Made by a program: the position numbers and the translations under genes. DNA of 64,000 nucleotides from Butyrivibrio proteoclasticus B316 (GTDB lineage Bacteria > Bacillota > Clostridia > Lachnospirales > Lachnospiraceae): the NCBI RefSeq assembly GCF_000145035.1, contig NC_014389.1, forward strand, positions 248,001-312,000. Direction: 5' to 3'. Of the stretch, positions 1 to 8,207 are shown piece by piece. Below the pieces are notes generated by a model. That model worked only from the letters and a program-made list of their open reading frames with translations. It did not search any database and was not told the origin of the DNA. How positions within the stretch are numbered: the stretch's first letter is position 1; each line of letters starts with the position of its first letter.

Positions 1-525
1 TATGGTTTCTGCACCTTTTTTGTGATATGAAGTCAGCTCTTCTGCAATCTCATCAAACGAATTTTCTAATAAGTCAAGCGTTTCAGGATTTAAAATCGCT
101 GCACTCAGCTGGACATCATTATAAACCGCCTGCACTTCATCAGTGTTGGCCTGTAATACAAGTCTTGCATACGTATCATAAGGATTGTATTCAGAATCTT
201 TGTTTTCGTATCCATCTTCGAGAACCTTTTTGACAGAGCCTATATAACTGTCTGTCCAAGCTCTGGTATCTGCATTAAAAAGATATGCAGAATAAAAAAG
301 TGGATACTTTACTGCGTTTATTCCATGTGTCTTATAAGCCTCTGCAGATATCACTTTAAGCTCACTCATTTTTTCCGAAAGAAACTCAAGATTATCTCTC
401 ATATATCTTGCATCTACAGAGAAATACTGCTGATACAGCAAAAGCACTGTAAATATCACGCCCAAAAGCGTAAATACAGTGCCTCTTATACATTTTATAA
501 TAACTTTTGTTCTGCTCTTATCCAT
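1..525 (-). CDS. Membrane-anchored protein of unknown function (3' end outside window)
   Basis: The frame is open from the ATG at 525 to the window edge (175 codons) and is cut off at its C-terminus. A short basic N-terminus is followed by one hydrophobic segment at about residues 8-28, then a hydrophilic, partly helical region, so a single-pass protein with an outward-facing domain is likely. The ATG overlaps the stop of the upstream gene (TAATG), which implies translational coupling. It is the last visible gene of the recG-led minus-strand operon. No family is recognised. Confidence 0.7.
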   Translation of the reverse strand, partial: MDKSRTKVIIKCIRGTVFTLLGVIFTVLLLYQQYFSVDARYMRDNLEFLSEKMSELKVISAEAYKTHGINAVKYPLFYSAYLFNADTRAWTDSYIGSVKKVLEDGYENKDSEYNPYDTYARLVLQANTDEVQAVYNDVQLSAAILNPETLDLLENSFDEIAEELTSYHKKGAETI

Positions 526-1337
526 TATTCCTCAAAATGGCTTTTGCTATCAAGGTCAGAAAAAACATCTTTAATAATTCCGCCAGACATAGGGCTTAAT
601 TTCCACAGTCCACAGGTTTTATCATTTTTTACCTTAAACACAAGATCCGCCAGGTAACTTCCGTCAATAATTCTGTCCCAATTGACATCATTTCTTCTCG
701 GAAGTGGTCTTAAGTATCCGTATTTATCTATTGTGTAATACTGATATAAATAAACGAGCTCAGGCTCGATATTTGCAACCTTAATAAATGGTGTCGAGTT
801 AATCAAGGAATTTAACACTTCTGCGTTATCAATATGAATGATGCTGCAGCCCTGTGTGCATTCCTTTAAAATCATATGTAGTTTTTCAAGTTGTGAAAGA
901 GGTGGTTTTGTCAGTAGCAGTTCCTTAAGTTCAACGTCTTTAACAATGCCAAGCTTTTTATAAAGCTCACTTAATATCAAACCGCACAAGAACTTTTCCC
1001 CTGATAGTCCTAAGCTGTGCATCTGTTTCTTGTCAAGGTCGATGATGACTGCGTGTGATAAGACATCTATCTTATCACCCCTTGAATTCTGCATACTGAG
1101 TACACCGTCTTTTTTGTTGTAACTATGTCCTAAATATTTGAGGTAACCAATCGCATCTTTTAAACATTCCCTCAGTTTTGATTCTTCCAAAACTGTTTCC
1201 CCAACAACTGCGATCTGGCAATCGTATTCTGTCTGTTCACTCTCCGGATTATATAATGTATCTATCCCAATAACGAGTGCCCGTTCTACTTCAACCAGCC
1301 TGTTACACTCTTCAAAAAGCAATGTAGTGTCGGACAT
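525..1337 (-). CDS. Hypothetical 270-aa protein
   Basis: The start is placed at MSDTTLLFEECN because GGGAGGA lies just upstream. A longer in-frame extension to 1493 would run into the preceding signal-peptidase-like gene and has no ribosome binding site. The protein is soluble-looking, with no signal peptide or membrane segment. The stop overlaps the next start by one base. It sits in an operon of envelope-type proteins, so a cytoplasmic partner of those proteins is possible. No family is recognised. Confidence 0.75.
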   Translation of the reverse strand: MSDTTLLFEECNRLVEVERALVIGIDTLYNPESEQTEYDCQIAVVGETVLEESKLRECLKDAIGYLKYLGHSYNKKDGVLSMQNSRGDKIDVLSHAVIIDLDKKQMHSLGLSGEKFLCGLILSELYKKLGIVKDVELKELLLTKPPLSQLEKLHMILKECTQGCSIIHIDNAEVLNSLINSTPFIKVANIEPELVYLYQYYTIDKYGYLRPLPRRNDVNWDRIIDGSYLADLVFKVKNDKTCGLWKLSPMSGGIIKDVFSDLDSKSHFEE

Positions 1338-1386
1338 TATTCCTCCCGTATTTCCGGTACCTTTATGGTACATCCCATATTCAATT

Positions 1387-1935
1387 TTATAGTATGAATA
1401 ATACTTTGTCTGTAATAGCGATACGTGATATCGCAAATCCCTGACGAGAATCGTCAAAGCACTTTCTGTTATCAGAAAGTACATAATATGCATCTTCTGG
1501 CACTGTATATGCAGTATTGATATAAACCGGAGTTGTTATCATGCCCTGTGCAAGATAGTCCTCCTCTGCAAGCTTATCATCAATATAGACATGCCCACCA
1601 TAAATCTCGATCTTTTCCCCCGGAAGACCAATGATCCTGTACATGTGTCCATCCGATATGATCACATCTCCTCTTTTAGGCTCTCTTGCTATATAAGCCA
1701 GACGGTTTGTTACTGCATAGTGTCCATCTTTTACTGCAGGTTCCATCCCGTCGCCGTAAATACTGTATACATTAAATACAAATGCCATAAGAGTTGCAAC
1801 TGCTGCCGCAAGCATTGCTAAAGACGCAGCCATTGATGCAAGCGCATAAGCCCTTGTCTTAAATTTGTATTCCTTTTTTATTTCCTCCTGCGCTTTTGCC
1901 AGCGTAGCAAGATTTTCTTGAGTATATGTTGCCAT
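1387..1935 (-). CDS. Signal peptidase I-like pseudoenzyme (S26 fold, catalytic dyad missing)
   Basis: The 182-aa protein has an N-terminal cytoplasmic stretch, one membrane segment at about residues 31-56 and then the conserved S26 boxes. Box B reads YGDGMEPAVKDG, with Gly63 where the nucleophilic Ser of SMxP belongs. Box D reads MYRIIGLPGE, with Tyr99 where the general-base Lys of KRIIGLPGD belongs. Box E (LSDNR..DDSR, residues 153-164) is intact. The fold is therefore recognisable while both catalytic residues are replaced. Family knowledge says Ser and Lys are essential, so I infer a non-peptidase role such as substrate binding or regulation of an active paralogue. It lies between a coiled-coil membrane protein gene and an unknown gene. 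Confidence 0.85.
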   Translation of the reverse strand: MATYTQENLATLAKAQEEIKKEYKFKTRAYALASMAASLAMLAAAVATLMAFVFNVYSIYGDGMEPAVKDGHYAVTNRLAYIAREPKRGDVIISDGHMYRIIGLPGEKIEIYGGHVYIDDKLAEEDYLAQGMITTPVYINTAYTVPEDAYYVLSDNRKCFDDSRQGFAISRIAITDKVLFIL

Positions 1936-1947
1936 AAATATCTCCTA

Positions 1948-2886
1948 TTATAAAAGGAACAGTGCCGATGCGGCCATCCCGACAACACATGTAGCTATCA
2001 TAACCCCCTTAATGATAAGGTCTGTATGAACAAATTCAAGTGACTCCATTAGTGGAGGGAGGGCATCACTGTAATAATGATCATATGATGGATCATATTC
2101 ATACTTTTGTATGTCCTCAAGCGTGGCCTCTGCTTTTTTAAGCTTGTTCTTTGTATCATTTAAAGACTTGTTGCTCTTTTCAAGCTTAACACTAAGAGTT
2201 TCGTTTTCGCTTTGAAGCTTCTTTATAGTTTTTTCCTGTTCTGGGTCAGAAACTATAAGACGCTCTTTGGAAGAATTCTGGCTATCCTGTACATCAACAT
2301 TAAAGCTAAGCTGTGCAATCTCTGAGGGGCCATTTTCTTTAGCCTCCTTCTTCATATCAGAGATCTGCTTTTCGTACTGGGCCTTAAGCTTAGAAAGCTC
2401 TTCTTTGTGCTCTCTCTTAAGCTTTTTTATCTCTTTTGGATCCGCTTTTGAATCCTTCTCTTCTTCCCTTTCATCTTCTTCCTTGGAAACAAGATCACCA
2501 GGGTTATAATCAAGATATGACTCAAAGCGGTCCTCGTAAGGGGCAATGATATAGTCAGCCTCCTTGCCAAAGATAGTTCTTAAGATATCCTCTCTGCACT
2601 GATATGTCTTAGTTCCTGCCACGATGCGGATCTCAGGGAAACCGTCTTCGCCTGTAACCCTGCTGCACAGTGCACCAGAACGGAGCATGCCGGCGATGGC
2701 ATTATAATAAACTCCATGTTCCATGATATTAAGCATCTTATCATCGCCAGGATTATCAAGATTAGCTTTCGCCGAATCAGCAATAGTTTCATAAAACGCC
2801 TTGGTGTAGACCAGTCCCTTGTCGATCTTATCAATCTTTTCCGGGATAAGCTCTTCCTGTACTACTACTTCCTGTTCTTTGGCCAT
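1948..2886 (-). CDS. Coiled-coil protein with C-terminal membrane anchor
   Basis: The start is set at MAKEQEVV because GAGGT lies four bases upstream; an ATG nine codons earlier overlaps the preceding gene. The protein has 312 aa. A globular N-terminal part of about 140 residues is followed by a strongly charged Lys/Glu heptad region at about residues 145-265, predicted as coiled coil, and one hydrophobic helix at the extreme C-terminus (IIKGVMIATCVVGMAASALF). This is a tail-anchored topology with the bulk in the cytoplasm. It is separated by 7 nt from the upstream gene. No family is recognised; a scaffold role is a guess. Confidence 0.75.
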   Translation of the reverse strand: MAKEQEVVVQEELIPEKIDKIDKGLVYTKAFYETIADSAKANLDNPGDDKMLNIMEHGVYYNAIAGMLRSGALCSRVTGEDGFPEIRIVAGTKTYQCREDILRTIFGKEADYIIAPYEDRFESYLDYNPGDLVSKEEDEREEEKDSKADPKEIKKLKREHKEELSKLKAQYEKQISDMKKEAKENGPSEIAQLSFNVDVQDSQNSSKERLIVSDPEQEKTIKKLQSENETLSVKLEKSNKSLNDTKNKLKKAEATLEDIQKYEYDPSYDHYYSDALPPLMESLEFVHTDLIIKGVMIATCVVGMAASALFLL

Positions 2887-2893
2887 ATCTACC

Positions 2894-3280
2894 TCACTTA
2901 TTCTCTGCAACCTTCTTCTCTGCAGTGTTCTGTGCTATCTCACGAATGAGATTTTCAAAGTTGACGTAGTCGTGTGCGCTTTCGATATTTCTAAACTGTT
3001 CTTCTTTTTCTTCCGCAGATACCTTTTCTTCAATGACAATTGCAGGAGCGGTATAATCTTCTATATACTCATCTACATCTACATCTGCTTTTGCCAAGAG
3101 TACGTCTTCAGGCATCTCTGTTTCTATAGCCCTTACTGCTGTTTCTTCCGCAGATGCCTCTGAACCATGATTTGGAATCAGCGCAAGTGCAAGAACAAGA
3201 ACAGCTGTTGCCGCCACTCCTGCTCCCGCAAGAGCAATGCGCTTCTTTTTATTCTTTGTTTTTACTTTCTGTAAGCTCAT
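2894..3280 (-). CDS. Single-pass membrane protein, hypothetical
   Basis: The start is at MSLQKVKTK, eight bases after GGAGG. This makes the gene overlap the 3' end of recG by 32 nt in a different frame, typical of translational coupling. The 128-aa product has a very basic N-terminus (KKVKTKNKKKR type), one hydrophobic segment at about residues 19-38 and an acidic exterior tail. The inside-basic pattern predicts the C-terminus outside the cell. No family is recognised. Confidence 0.7.
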   Translation of the reverse strand: MSLQKVKTKNKKKRIALAGAGVAATAVLVLALALIPNHGSEASAEETAVRAIETEMPEDVLLAKADVDVDEYIEDYTAPAIVIEEKVSAEEKEEQFRNIESAHDYVNFENLIREIAQNTAEKKVAENK

Positions 3281-5255
3281 CAATAAAACCTCCATTGCCA
3301 AACAAAATTTGCCTCTTTTGATTATGGCACAATTGCATTTTTTTTATGTGGCGGTTTAACATGATGACAGAATAGTCTTTTACTTCTGTGCGGACTTTTT
3401 CGTATACCTCATTATTATCAATAATTTCCTGCACGTATTTATTAAAGCCTGACTGCTCAAGGCCAAACAAAGACCCGCTCTTTCTCATCTCAAGATCCAT
3501 CTTGGCAATTTCAAATCCATCTGTTGTTGAACAAAGGGTATGTATCCTTGGATTTTCTTGTGCAGAAATCAGCATACAGCAAGACTGTTTTGAACCTCTT
3601 CCAACTCTTCCTCTAAGCTGATGCATTCCGGCAAGACCGAACCTTTCAGCATTCTGAAGTACGATCAGTGTTGCGTTTGGGACATCTACACCTACCTCAA
3701 CTACAGTAGTAGAAATAAGTATTCTTGTTACCCCGTTCTTAAAATCATCAAGAACTTTCTTTGTGTCGGCGGCAGACATCTTTCCATTCAAAATCCCAAT
3801 ATTGATATCTGGGAACCAGCTTGCATATTTTTCCGCAGCATCCTTTACAGAAACAACGCCCTCCATTTTTTCATCATCTACTTCAATGGCAGGGCATACT
3901 ACATATACCTGTTCATTTCTTGAAAGAGCTGTTCTTACATAAAGTGGAATATTATCTCCGTTATCGTATACTGTAAATACTGGTTTTCTTCCATTTGGCT
4001 TTGTTCTTATGATAAAGACTTCAGTACCATCTCCATAAATAGTCTTGGCCAGTGTTCTAGGAATAGGAGTTGCAGACATTGATATTGAGTGGATGCCTTT
4101 TTTCTGCTTTTCAAAAGCACTTCTTTGGTCAACCCCAAATTTATGTTCTTCATCAATAACAACGATGCCTGGATCCTTATAATGTACTTTTTCAGATATA
4201 AGGGCATGGGTACCTACAATAAACAGATACTCTCCAGTTTCGATCTTCTTTAAATCCTTTTTTAAAGGAGCTTTGCCACCTGCATAGTAAATCTTATCTT
4301 CATACTCAGGCAGCAGCTTTTTAAGCTGGTTGGCATGCTGCTCTGCAAGGACCTTTGTTGGAGCCATAAGGATAGCTTGTTTTCCGCTTCCTACAGCCTG
4401 GGCCATTGCAAGAAACGCAATAATTGTTTTACCACAACCTACATCGCCTTGAACGAGAGCGCGAAGGTGCTGTCCATTTGTCATGTATGAACTTATCTTA
4501 AAAAATGCACTCTGCTGATCTGGAGTAAGCGCATAACCAAATCTCTGAGTCAAAAGCATGCACAAGGAAACATTTGCCATTGGAGCACAGTTTGGTTCAT
4601 CTTTTCTGTTCACAAGCTCATTTAGAGCTGCAAAATAGAACATATCCTCATATAGCAGGCGTTCTTCTGCTTTTTTAAGGTTCTGGTAAGATGACGGATT
4701 ATGGAGTTCATATAGGCTCCATGAAATTCCTGCCAGGTTATGCTTTTTCTTAAAATCAGATGGAAGGGAATCTTCTTCTCCTTCGAGGCATGATTCGTAT
4801 ATCTTTTTTCTTACATAAAAAGGCTTTGTGCCAGCCACCTTAGGGTATATTGGAAGAACTCTTTTGTTGTTCTCAACATCATCAGTAAACACGGCAGGGC
4901 CAACTATCTTATAGCTTCCGTATTCATATTTCATCTCGCCGCATACAAGAACATTTTTACCTATGAAATCATGATATGTATTAAAAGCATATGGCTGGTT
5001 GAATATAATCACCTTAAAGATCAGGTTTGTTGTAAGATCCTGTACTCTTGAGTAGATATATCCAACATCTTTCTGGGATTTAAGCTTTTCGCATGAAAGC
5101 ATCACACCAACGCATACAACCGAACCCTCCATGCAGCCTGTAGCTACAGAATAGTCGACATATGACCTCGGGAGCCATCTGCGGAGCTGGAAATTATTTT
5201 CTATACCTTTTTTCTCTAACATTTCTTCTGTCTTAGTCATAAAGGTATTGTACAT
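3249..5255 (-). CDS. recG: ATP-dependent DNA helicase RecG (plasmid-borne)
   Basis: RecG is an SF2 helicase that reverses stalled replication forks and branch-migrates junctions. Visible features are an N-terminal wedge/OB-like region, Walker A GDVGCGKT near residue 270, the DEEH box (VVIDEEHKFG), SATPIPRTLA, the C-terminal helicase motifs GILNGKM and STTVVEVGVDVPNA, and the RecG motif QLRGRVGRG. Length (about 668 aa) is close to E. coli RecG, but the first residues of the wedge are short. The ATG at 5255 follows AGGGG. A second ATG at 5240 lies about 7 nt below a TACAAT -10 of the plasmid promoter class, so a shorter, nearly leaderless product is possible. It leads the operon running to position 1. 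Confidence 0.92.
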   Translation of the reverse strand: MYNTFMTKTEEMLEKKGIENNFQLRRWLPRSYVDYSVATGCMEGSVVCVGVMLSCEKLKSQKDVGYIYSRVQDLTTNLIFKVIIFNQPYAFNTYHDFIGKNVLVCGEMKYEYGSYKIVGPAVFTDDVENNKRVLPIYPKVAGTKPFYVRKKIYESCLEGEEDSLPSDFKKKHNLAGISWSLYELHNPSSYQNLKKAEERLLYEDMFYFAALNELVNRKDEPNCAPMANVSLCMLLTQRFGYALTPDQQSAFFKISSYMTNGQHLRALVQGDVGCGKTIIAFLAMAQAVGSGKQAILMAPTKVLAEQHANQLKKLLPEYEDKIYYAGGKAPLKKDLKKIETGEYLFIVGTHALISEKVHYKDPGIVVIDEEHKFGVDQRSAFEKQKKGIHSISMSATPIPRTLAKTIYGDGTEVFIIRTKPNGRKPVFTVYDNGDNIPLYVRTALSRNEQVYVVCPAIEVDDEKMEGVVSVKDAAEKYASWFPDINIGILNGKMSAADTKKVLDDFKNGVTRILISTTVVEVGVDVPNATLIVLQNAERFGLAGMHQLRGRVGRGSKQSCCMLISAQENPRIHTLCSTTDGFEIAKMDLEMRKSGSLFGLEQSGFNKYVQEIIDNNEVYEKVRTEVKDYSVIMLNRHIKKMQLCHNQKRQILFGNGGFIDELTESKNKE

Positions 5256-5285
5256 CAAAACTATCCCCTACTATTTTTCTGCACA
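5247..5285 (-). promoter_or_regulatory. Box promoter of the recG operon (TGTGCA-N27-TACAAT)
   Basis: On the minus strand TGTGCAGAAAAAT (box at 5285-5274) is followed 27 bp after TGTGCA by TACAAT at 5252-5247. The same spacing recurs at many operons of the window. No TTGACA lies at the usual distance. The box abuts the T-run of the host terminator that transposon I split. Confidence 0.6.
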
Positions 5286-5301
5286 AAGAAAAACAGGCCC
5301 T

Positions 5302-5311
5302 CCAAAGAAGG
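5302..5311. repeat. Left target-site duplication of transposon I (CCAAAGAAGG)
   Basis: The ten bases CCAAAGAAGG immediately precede the transposon left end and recur exactly at 11769-11778 directly after its right end. They form most of the loop of the pre-insertion host terminator. Confidence 0.92.
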
Positions 5312-5329
5312 CAATGCCATTAAGTTAAG
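5312..5329 (+). repeat. Left inverted end of transposon I
   Basis: CAATGCCATTAAGTTAAG at this end matches the inverted copy at 11751-11768 with one difference (G/A at position 5) and the ends of transposon II. Confidence 0.9.
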
Positions 5330-5343
5330 GCAAAAATTACATT

Positions 5344-5395
5344 AAAATACCCCTGACTAACGATTTTAAAAATCGACCAGGGGTATTTTTTTATT
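5344..5395. terminator. Bidirectional terminator at the left end of transposon I
   Basis: The outer stem AATACCCCTG/CAGGGGTATT (10 bp, perfect) encloses an inner stem CGATTTT/AAAATCG. T-rich tracts follow on both strands (TTTTTTTATTTT on plus, TATTTTAATG on minus). It ends the cargo operon and shields the transposon from read-through. A near-identical hairpin lies at the same place in transposon II. Confidence 0.85.
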
Positions 5396-5548
5396 TTACG
5401 AAATTAACCACTCTTCAGGTATTGCAATATATTTTATCGGGCTGATAGTCTTTGTTTGCAAAAGATATACAGATCTTCCTTCGACAAGTTGTTCAAATAC
5501 TGGCTCGTAGTTTACCTGTATAGAACCAATATCTGTTGAAATATTCAT
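5396..5548 (-). CDS. Small 50-aa cargo protein, hypothetical
   Basis: The frame MNISTDIGSIQVNYEP... ends in EEWLIS just before the transposon terminator. No ribosome binding site now lies upstream, because a 276-bp IS605-type relic begins exactly at the ATG. Removing the relic restores AGGGTATAATC-ATG, i.e. the upstream ribbon-helix-helix stop followed by TC and this ATG. That is the arrangement of the corresponding genes in transposon II, which supports the start and shows the gene was translationally coupled. Function is unknown, and it may now be poorly translated. Confidence 0.6.
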   Translation of the reverse strand: MNISTDIGSIQVNYEPVFEQLVEGRSVYLLQTKTISPIKYIAIPEEWLIS

Positions 5549-5824
5549 TCAATACATAGACCATTACGTATACCCCTTTCACTAATTTAATCACTCACTC
5601 CGAAGAGTGGTTAGGTAGCCTTCGCCAATGTTATTCCACAGTTTTATGTATGCAACACTATTCCTACCACACAGGATTGTTTAATCACATACCTTAGAGC
5701 TTGGAACTAGGCTAAATATTCCAAGGTAACTATATATTTGTGAGTAACGTAGTTCTCGAAGAACTTAGGCTAGTCAACTTGTGGCTTTTACAAGCCACGT
5801 ACCTTTAGGTGCGTGGTAATTGAC
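5549..5824 (+). mobile_element. IS200/IS605-type non-coding relic with omega-RNA-like right end
   Basis: The right end contains AGCCACGTACCTTTAGGTGC followed by GTGGTAATTGAC, closely matching the right end of the TnpB element at 52414-53902 (AGCCACGTATCTTTTAGGTG, GTGGTAGTTCAC). The left part starts with an AATACAT sequence shared with that element and has a small hairpin CACTC-CGAA-GAGTG. TTCAT at 5544-5548 directly precedes it, fitting a TnpB-type insertion tetramer/pentamer. Deleting 5549-5824 joins the neighbouring genes exactly as in transposon II. There is no tnpB, so this is a deletion derivative or MITE-like copy that may still encode an omega-RNA-like transcript. Confidence 0.7.
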
Positions 5825-5826
5825 GA

Positions 5827-5997
5827 TTATACCCTGCCTGTCTCCATATATTCCGCGTAGAACTTAGCAATAGCTTTTTCAACGGCTTTGGTTTTTGTAA
5901 GTCCTATCCTGTCGCACAATTCATTAAGCTGTTCCATCGCTTTTTTATCAAGTCTGCATGACAGATTTTCTGAATCCTTTGTTTTTGGTCTGCTCAT
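5827..5997 (-). CDS. Ribbon-helix-helix (CopG/Arc-like) DNA-binding protein of transposon I
   Basis: The product is 56 aa: MSRPKTKDSENLSCRL followed by a basic beta strand and two helices (KAMEQLNELCDRIGLTKTKA). The pattern is typical of ribbon-helix-helix regulators. AAAGGA precedes the ATG at suitable spacing. A clear homologue sits in the same operon position in transposon II (42741-42911), the only cargo protein common to both elements. This suggests a function for the element itself, such as repression of cargo or transposase promoters. The IS605-type relic begins right after its stop codon. Confidence 0.82.
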   Translation of the reverse strand: MSRPKTKDSENLSCRLDKKAMEQLNELCDRIGLTKTKAVEKAIAKFYAEYMETGRV

Positions 5998-6016
5998 ATC
6001 AATAGTCCTTTCTCAT

Positions 6017-6532
6017 TTAAAATTTATTATGAAAGTTCGTTATAAAATCGGGGGCTTTCCCCTCTATAAGACTCCATCCTATGGTGAGCATTAATATAAA
6101 AACACCATGTTTTCTAGTCCCTTTGCGTTTCCGATAGATTGTTGAACTTTGATGGGGCTCTGTGATCTTGATTTTATCCTTGCCTACATATTCATAATCA
6201 TATCTGTCGCCTTCTGATACTTGCGTTGTTAATGGCAGCAACTCGACGACATAATCATGAAATTCTCCAACTTCTTCACCTCTGACTCGTAGCTGAACCA
6301 TATTATCTGGTAGTACTTCAACTACTTCTCCTGTAAGAACATTTTTATCTACCATATTCCCTATAACGCCTGTCCAAGAAAAGATCACTGCCATCATGAT
6401 TGTAACCACGCCTGCAATTTTAGCAGGCCTGCTTGGATTTTTGCTACGGATGTAGGATATAATACAGAGGATTAAGGCTATGACTGTAAATCCGATCTGA
6501 TACCAATATATAACTTTTTCGAATATATCCAT
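6017..6532 (-). CDS. Two-to-three-pass membrane protein, hypothetical cargo
   Basis: The ATG at 6532 (MDIFEKVIYWYQ) is eight bases after GGAG; a GTG two codons earlier is too close to it. The 171-aa protein has hydrophobic segments at about residues 10-30 and 40-60, a beta-rich exterior region (TGEVVEVLPDNMVQL type, resembling DUF3592-like folds) and a final hydrophobic stretch near the C-terminus. The ATG lies two bases after the stop of the DUF2185 gene. Function unknown. Confidence 0.72.
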   Translation of the reverse strand: MDIFEKVIYWYQIGFTVIALILCIISYIRSKNPSRPAKIAGVVTIMMAVIFSWTGVIGNMVDKNVLTGEVVEVLPDNMVQLRVRGEEVGEFHDYVVELLPLTTQVSEGDRYDYEYVGKDKIKITEPHQSSTIYRKRKGTRKHGVFILMLTIGWSLIEGKAPDFITNFHNKF

Positions 6533-6534
6533 TG

Positions 6535-8193
6535 TCACGTCTCCTCGTTGTTCATAGGAAACGACATGGTTATTTCTTCATGTGTATATTCGGTTTGGTT
6601 ACCGTCCTCATCTGTGATGAGCGCTTCATGTTTCTCGTATTTAGTTTGTTCGTTAAACTCTTCCATCAGTGAGACTGCTTTTGGACATATCTCAAGAAAT
6701 GATTTAAGATCCACCATTTCAATATTATCAGGATTATTGATATAATCGTTATATCGTGTATTTCCAAAGAACATCCAACCGGAATCATAAGGTTTTTCAG
6801 GGTCGAAATCTCGGTTACATGTTTTAACGTCAAAACCGTTCCTTAACACTTCTTTTGTAACAAAGCATATCCTCTTTTCATTGAGACGTTCTCTAATATC
6901 CTGTGTATTTACAGTAACATATCTTGAACAAAATCCATCTCTTGCCTGATAAGTCTGTACTATTGTAATGTCTGCCATATGTTCATTAATATATAAATGT
7001 GGATAACCGAATTCATATGCGGTAGTTATCATGGCATTACTTGAAAAGTCACACTTCGTTCTATAGTCTTCTGGAAGTGGCCTAAATACTCCTCCGTTCT
7101 CAGCCTCATCAGCTTCTTTCCACTCCTTACTATCAGGTCCAAAAAATGATGGTTCAAAAGCCGCTCTTGACACAACATCCAGAATTTTTGTTTTATCTTC
7201 ATTCCATCGCCAGCGGGCGGGCATGTTATAATATATATCTTTATAAGTGAATGTATGATTTTTTGACAGTAAAGTGTCTATCAGATCGCAGAACCGGTTG
7301 TGTGCCATTTCCCCTGGCAATACATCAGCAATCCCAGCGCTAAAATTTCTATTTCTTTCGGTATAAGGGGTGTTAGTATGTAAGCTTTTAAAACCAAGAT
7401 GAAACATGCGAGGATTATCAAAAAGTAAATTTAGATAGTCCGCATTTTCAGACATCATTTTAAGATGAATTAAAGCACTTTGTCTGATGCCTTCGCAAGG
7501 CGCAATAATATCTGACATATAGCTCTTAAGATCAGACAATGCTTCTGCTATATATTCTACCTTTATTCCGTCCATATCAGGATACGAAGTAACCATTTCT
7601 ATAAAAACAGATACATCACGAGATAAGATAAAATCGACAAGTCCAGCCATTGTGTCCAGATACTGCATATTACCTGTATCATGAGTATATCTTATAAAAT
7701 GCTCAATGGTATATTGTAAGAGTATGGAACCCAAATAAGACAATCCTGGTTCTGAAGCAACTTTTAGTTTTCTTATCTGTTCGGTAACAAGCGGTCTGGT
7801 TTGCTCGTTATCAAACCCCGTATTTTCAAACAATGCATAGGTGTCCATCATAAAATTCCAGTAAAACGTACATGAGTTCAGCCTTTTCCTTACAATGGCC
7901 ATTACATTATCTGTTCCAAATATATCTTCTGCAGTATAAAGTTTGCCTGTCCATGTCTTAAAAACAGCAATAACAAAATCTACAAGATTTTGCTCTGTGG
8001 CAACAGCAACTGCTTCGGAGTCTTCTGATTTTTTATGCAGCAGGGCATAACCATTTGTATCATGCCACACTACATAATGTTTCATTTCTTCACCGGATAT
8101 CAGAGCAGGGTATTGTGAGTTATTAAAACTGCTGATTATATCCCCTGCTGTCTTTTCTGCATTACAATCGTACCATTTATTATATTTTGTCAT
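6535..8193 (-). CDS. 552-aa protein with C-terminal DUF2185 (Imm33-like) domain
   Basis: The start MTKYNKWYDCN follows GGAGGACAAAAT; an in-frame ATG at 8217 would lie before that site. The N-terminal ~400 residues are not recognised. The C-terminal region carries the DUF2185 pattern: CFVTKEVLRNG, then DSGWMFFGN, a run of acidic residues and LEICPKAVSLMEEF. DUF2185 proteins are widely regarded as immunity proteins of polymorphic toxin systems, so the cargo is probably protective. No signal peptide is seen. It is followed two bases later by a membrane protein gene. Confidence 0.75.
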   Translation of the reverse strand: MTKYNKWYDCNAEKTAGDIISSFNNSQYPALISGEEMKHYVVWHDTNGYALLHKKSEDSEAVAVATEQNLVDFVIAVFKTWTGKLYTAEDIFGTDNVMAIVRKRLNSCTFYWNFMMDTYALFENTGFDNEQTRPLVTEQIRKLKVASEPGLSYLGSILLQYTIEHFIRYTHDTGNMQYLDTMAGLVDFILSRDVSVFIEMVTSYPDMDGIKVEYIAEALSDLKSYMSDIIAPCEGIRQSALIHLKMMSENADYLNLLFDNPRMFHLGFKSLHTNTPYTERNRNFSAGIADVLPGEMAHNRFCDLIDTLLSKNHTFTYKDIYYNMPARWRWNEDKTKILDVVSRAAFEPSFFGPDSKEWKEADEAENGGVFRPLPEDYRTKCDFSSNAMITTAYEFGYPHLYINEHMADITIVQTYQARDGFCSRYVTVNTQDIRERLNEKRICFVTKEVLRNGFDVKTCNRDFDPEKPYDSGWMFFGNTRYNDYINNPDNIEMVDLKSFLEICPKAVSLMEEFNEQTKYEKHEALITDEDGNQTEYTHEEITMSFPMNNEET

Positions 8194-8207
8194 ATTTTGT
8201 CCTCCAA

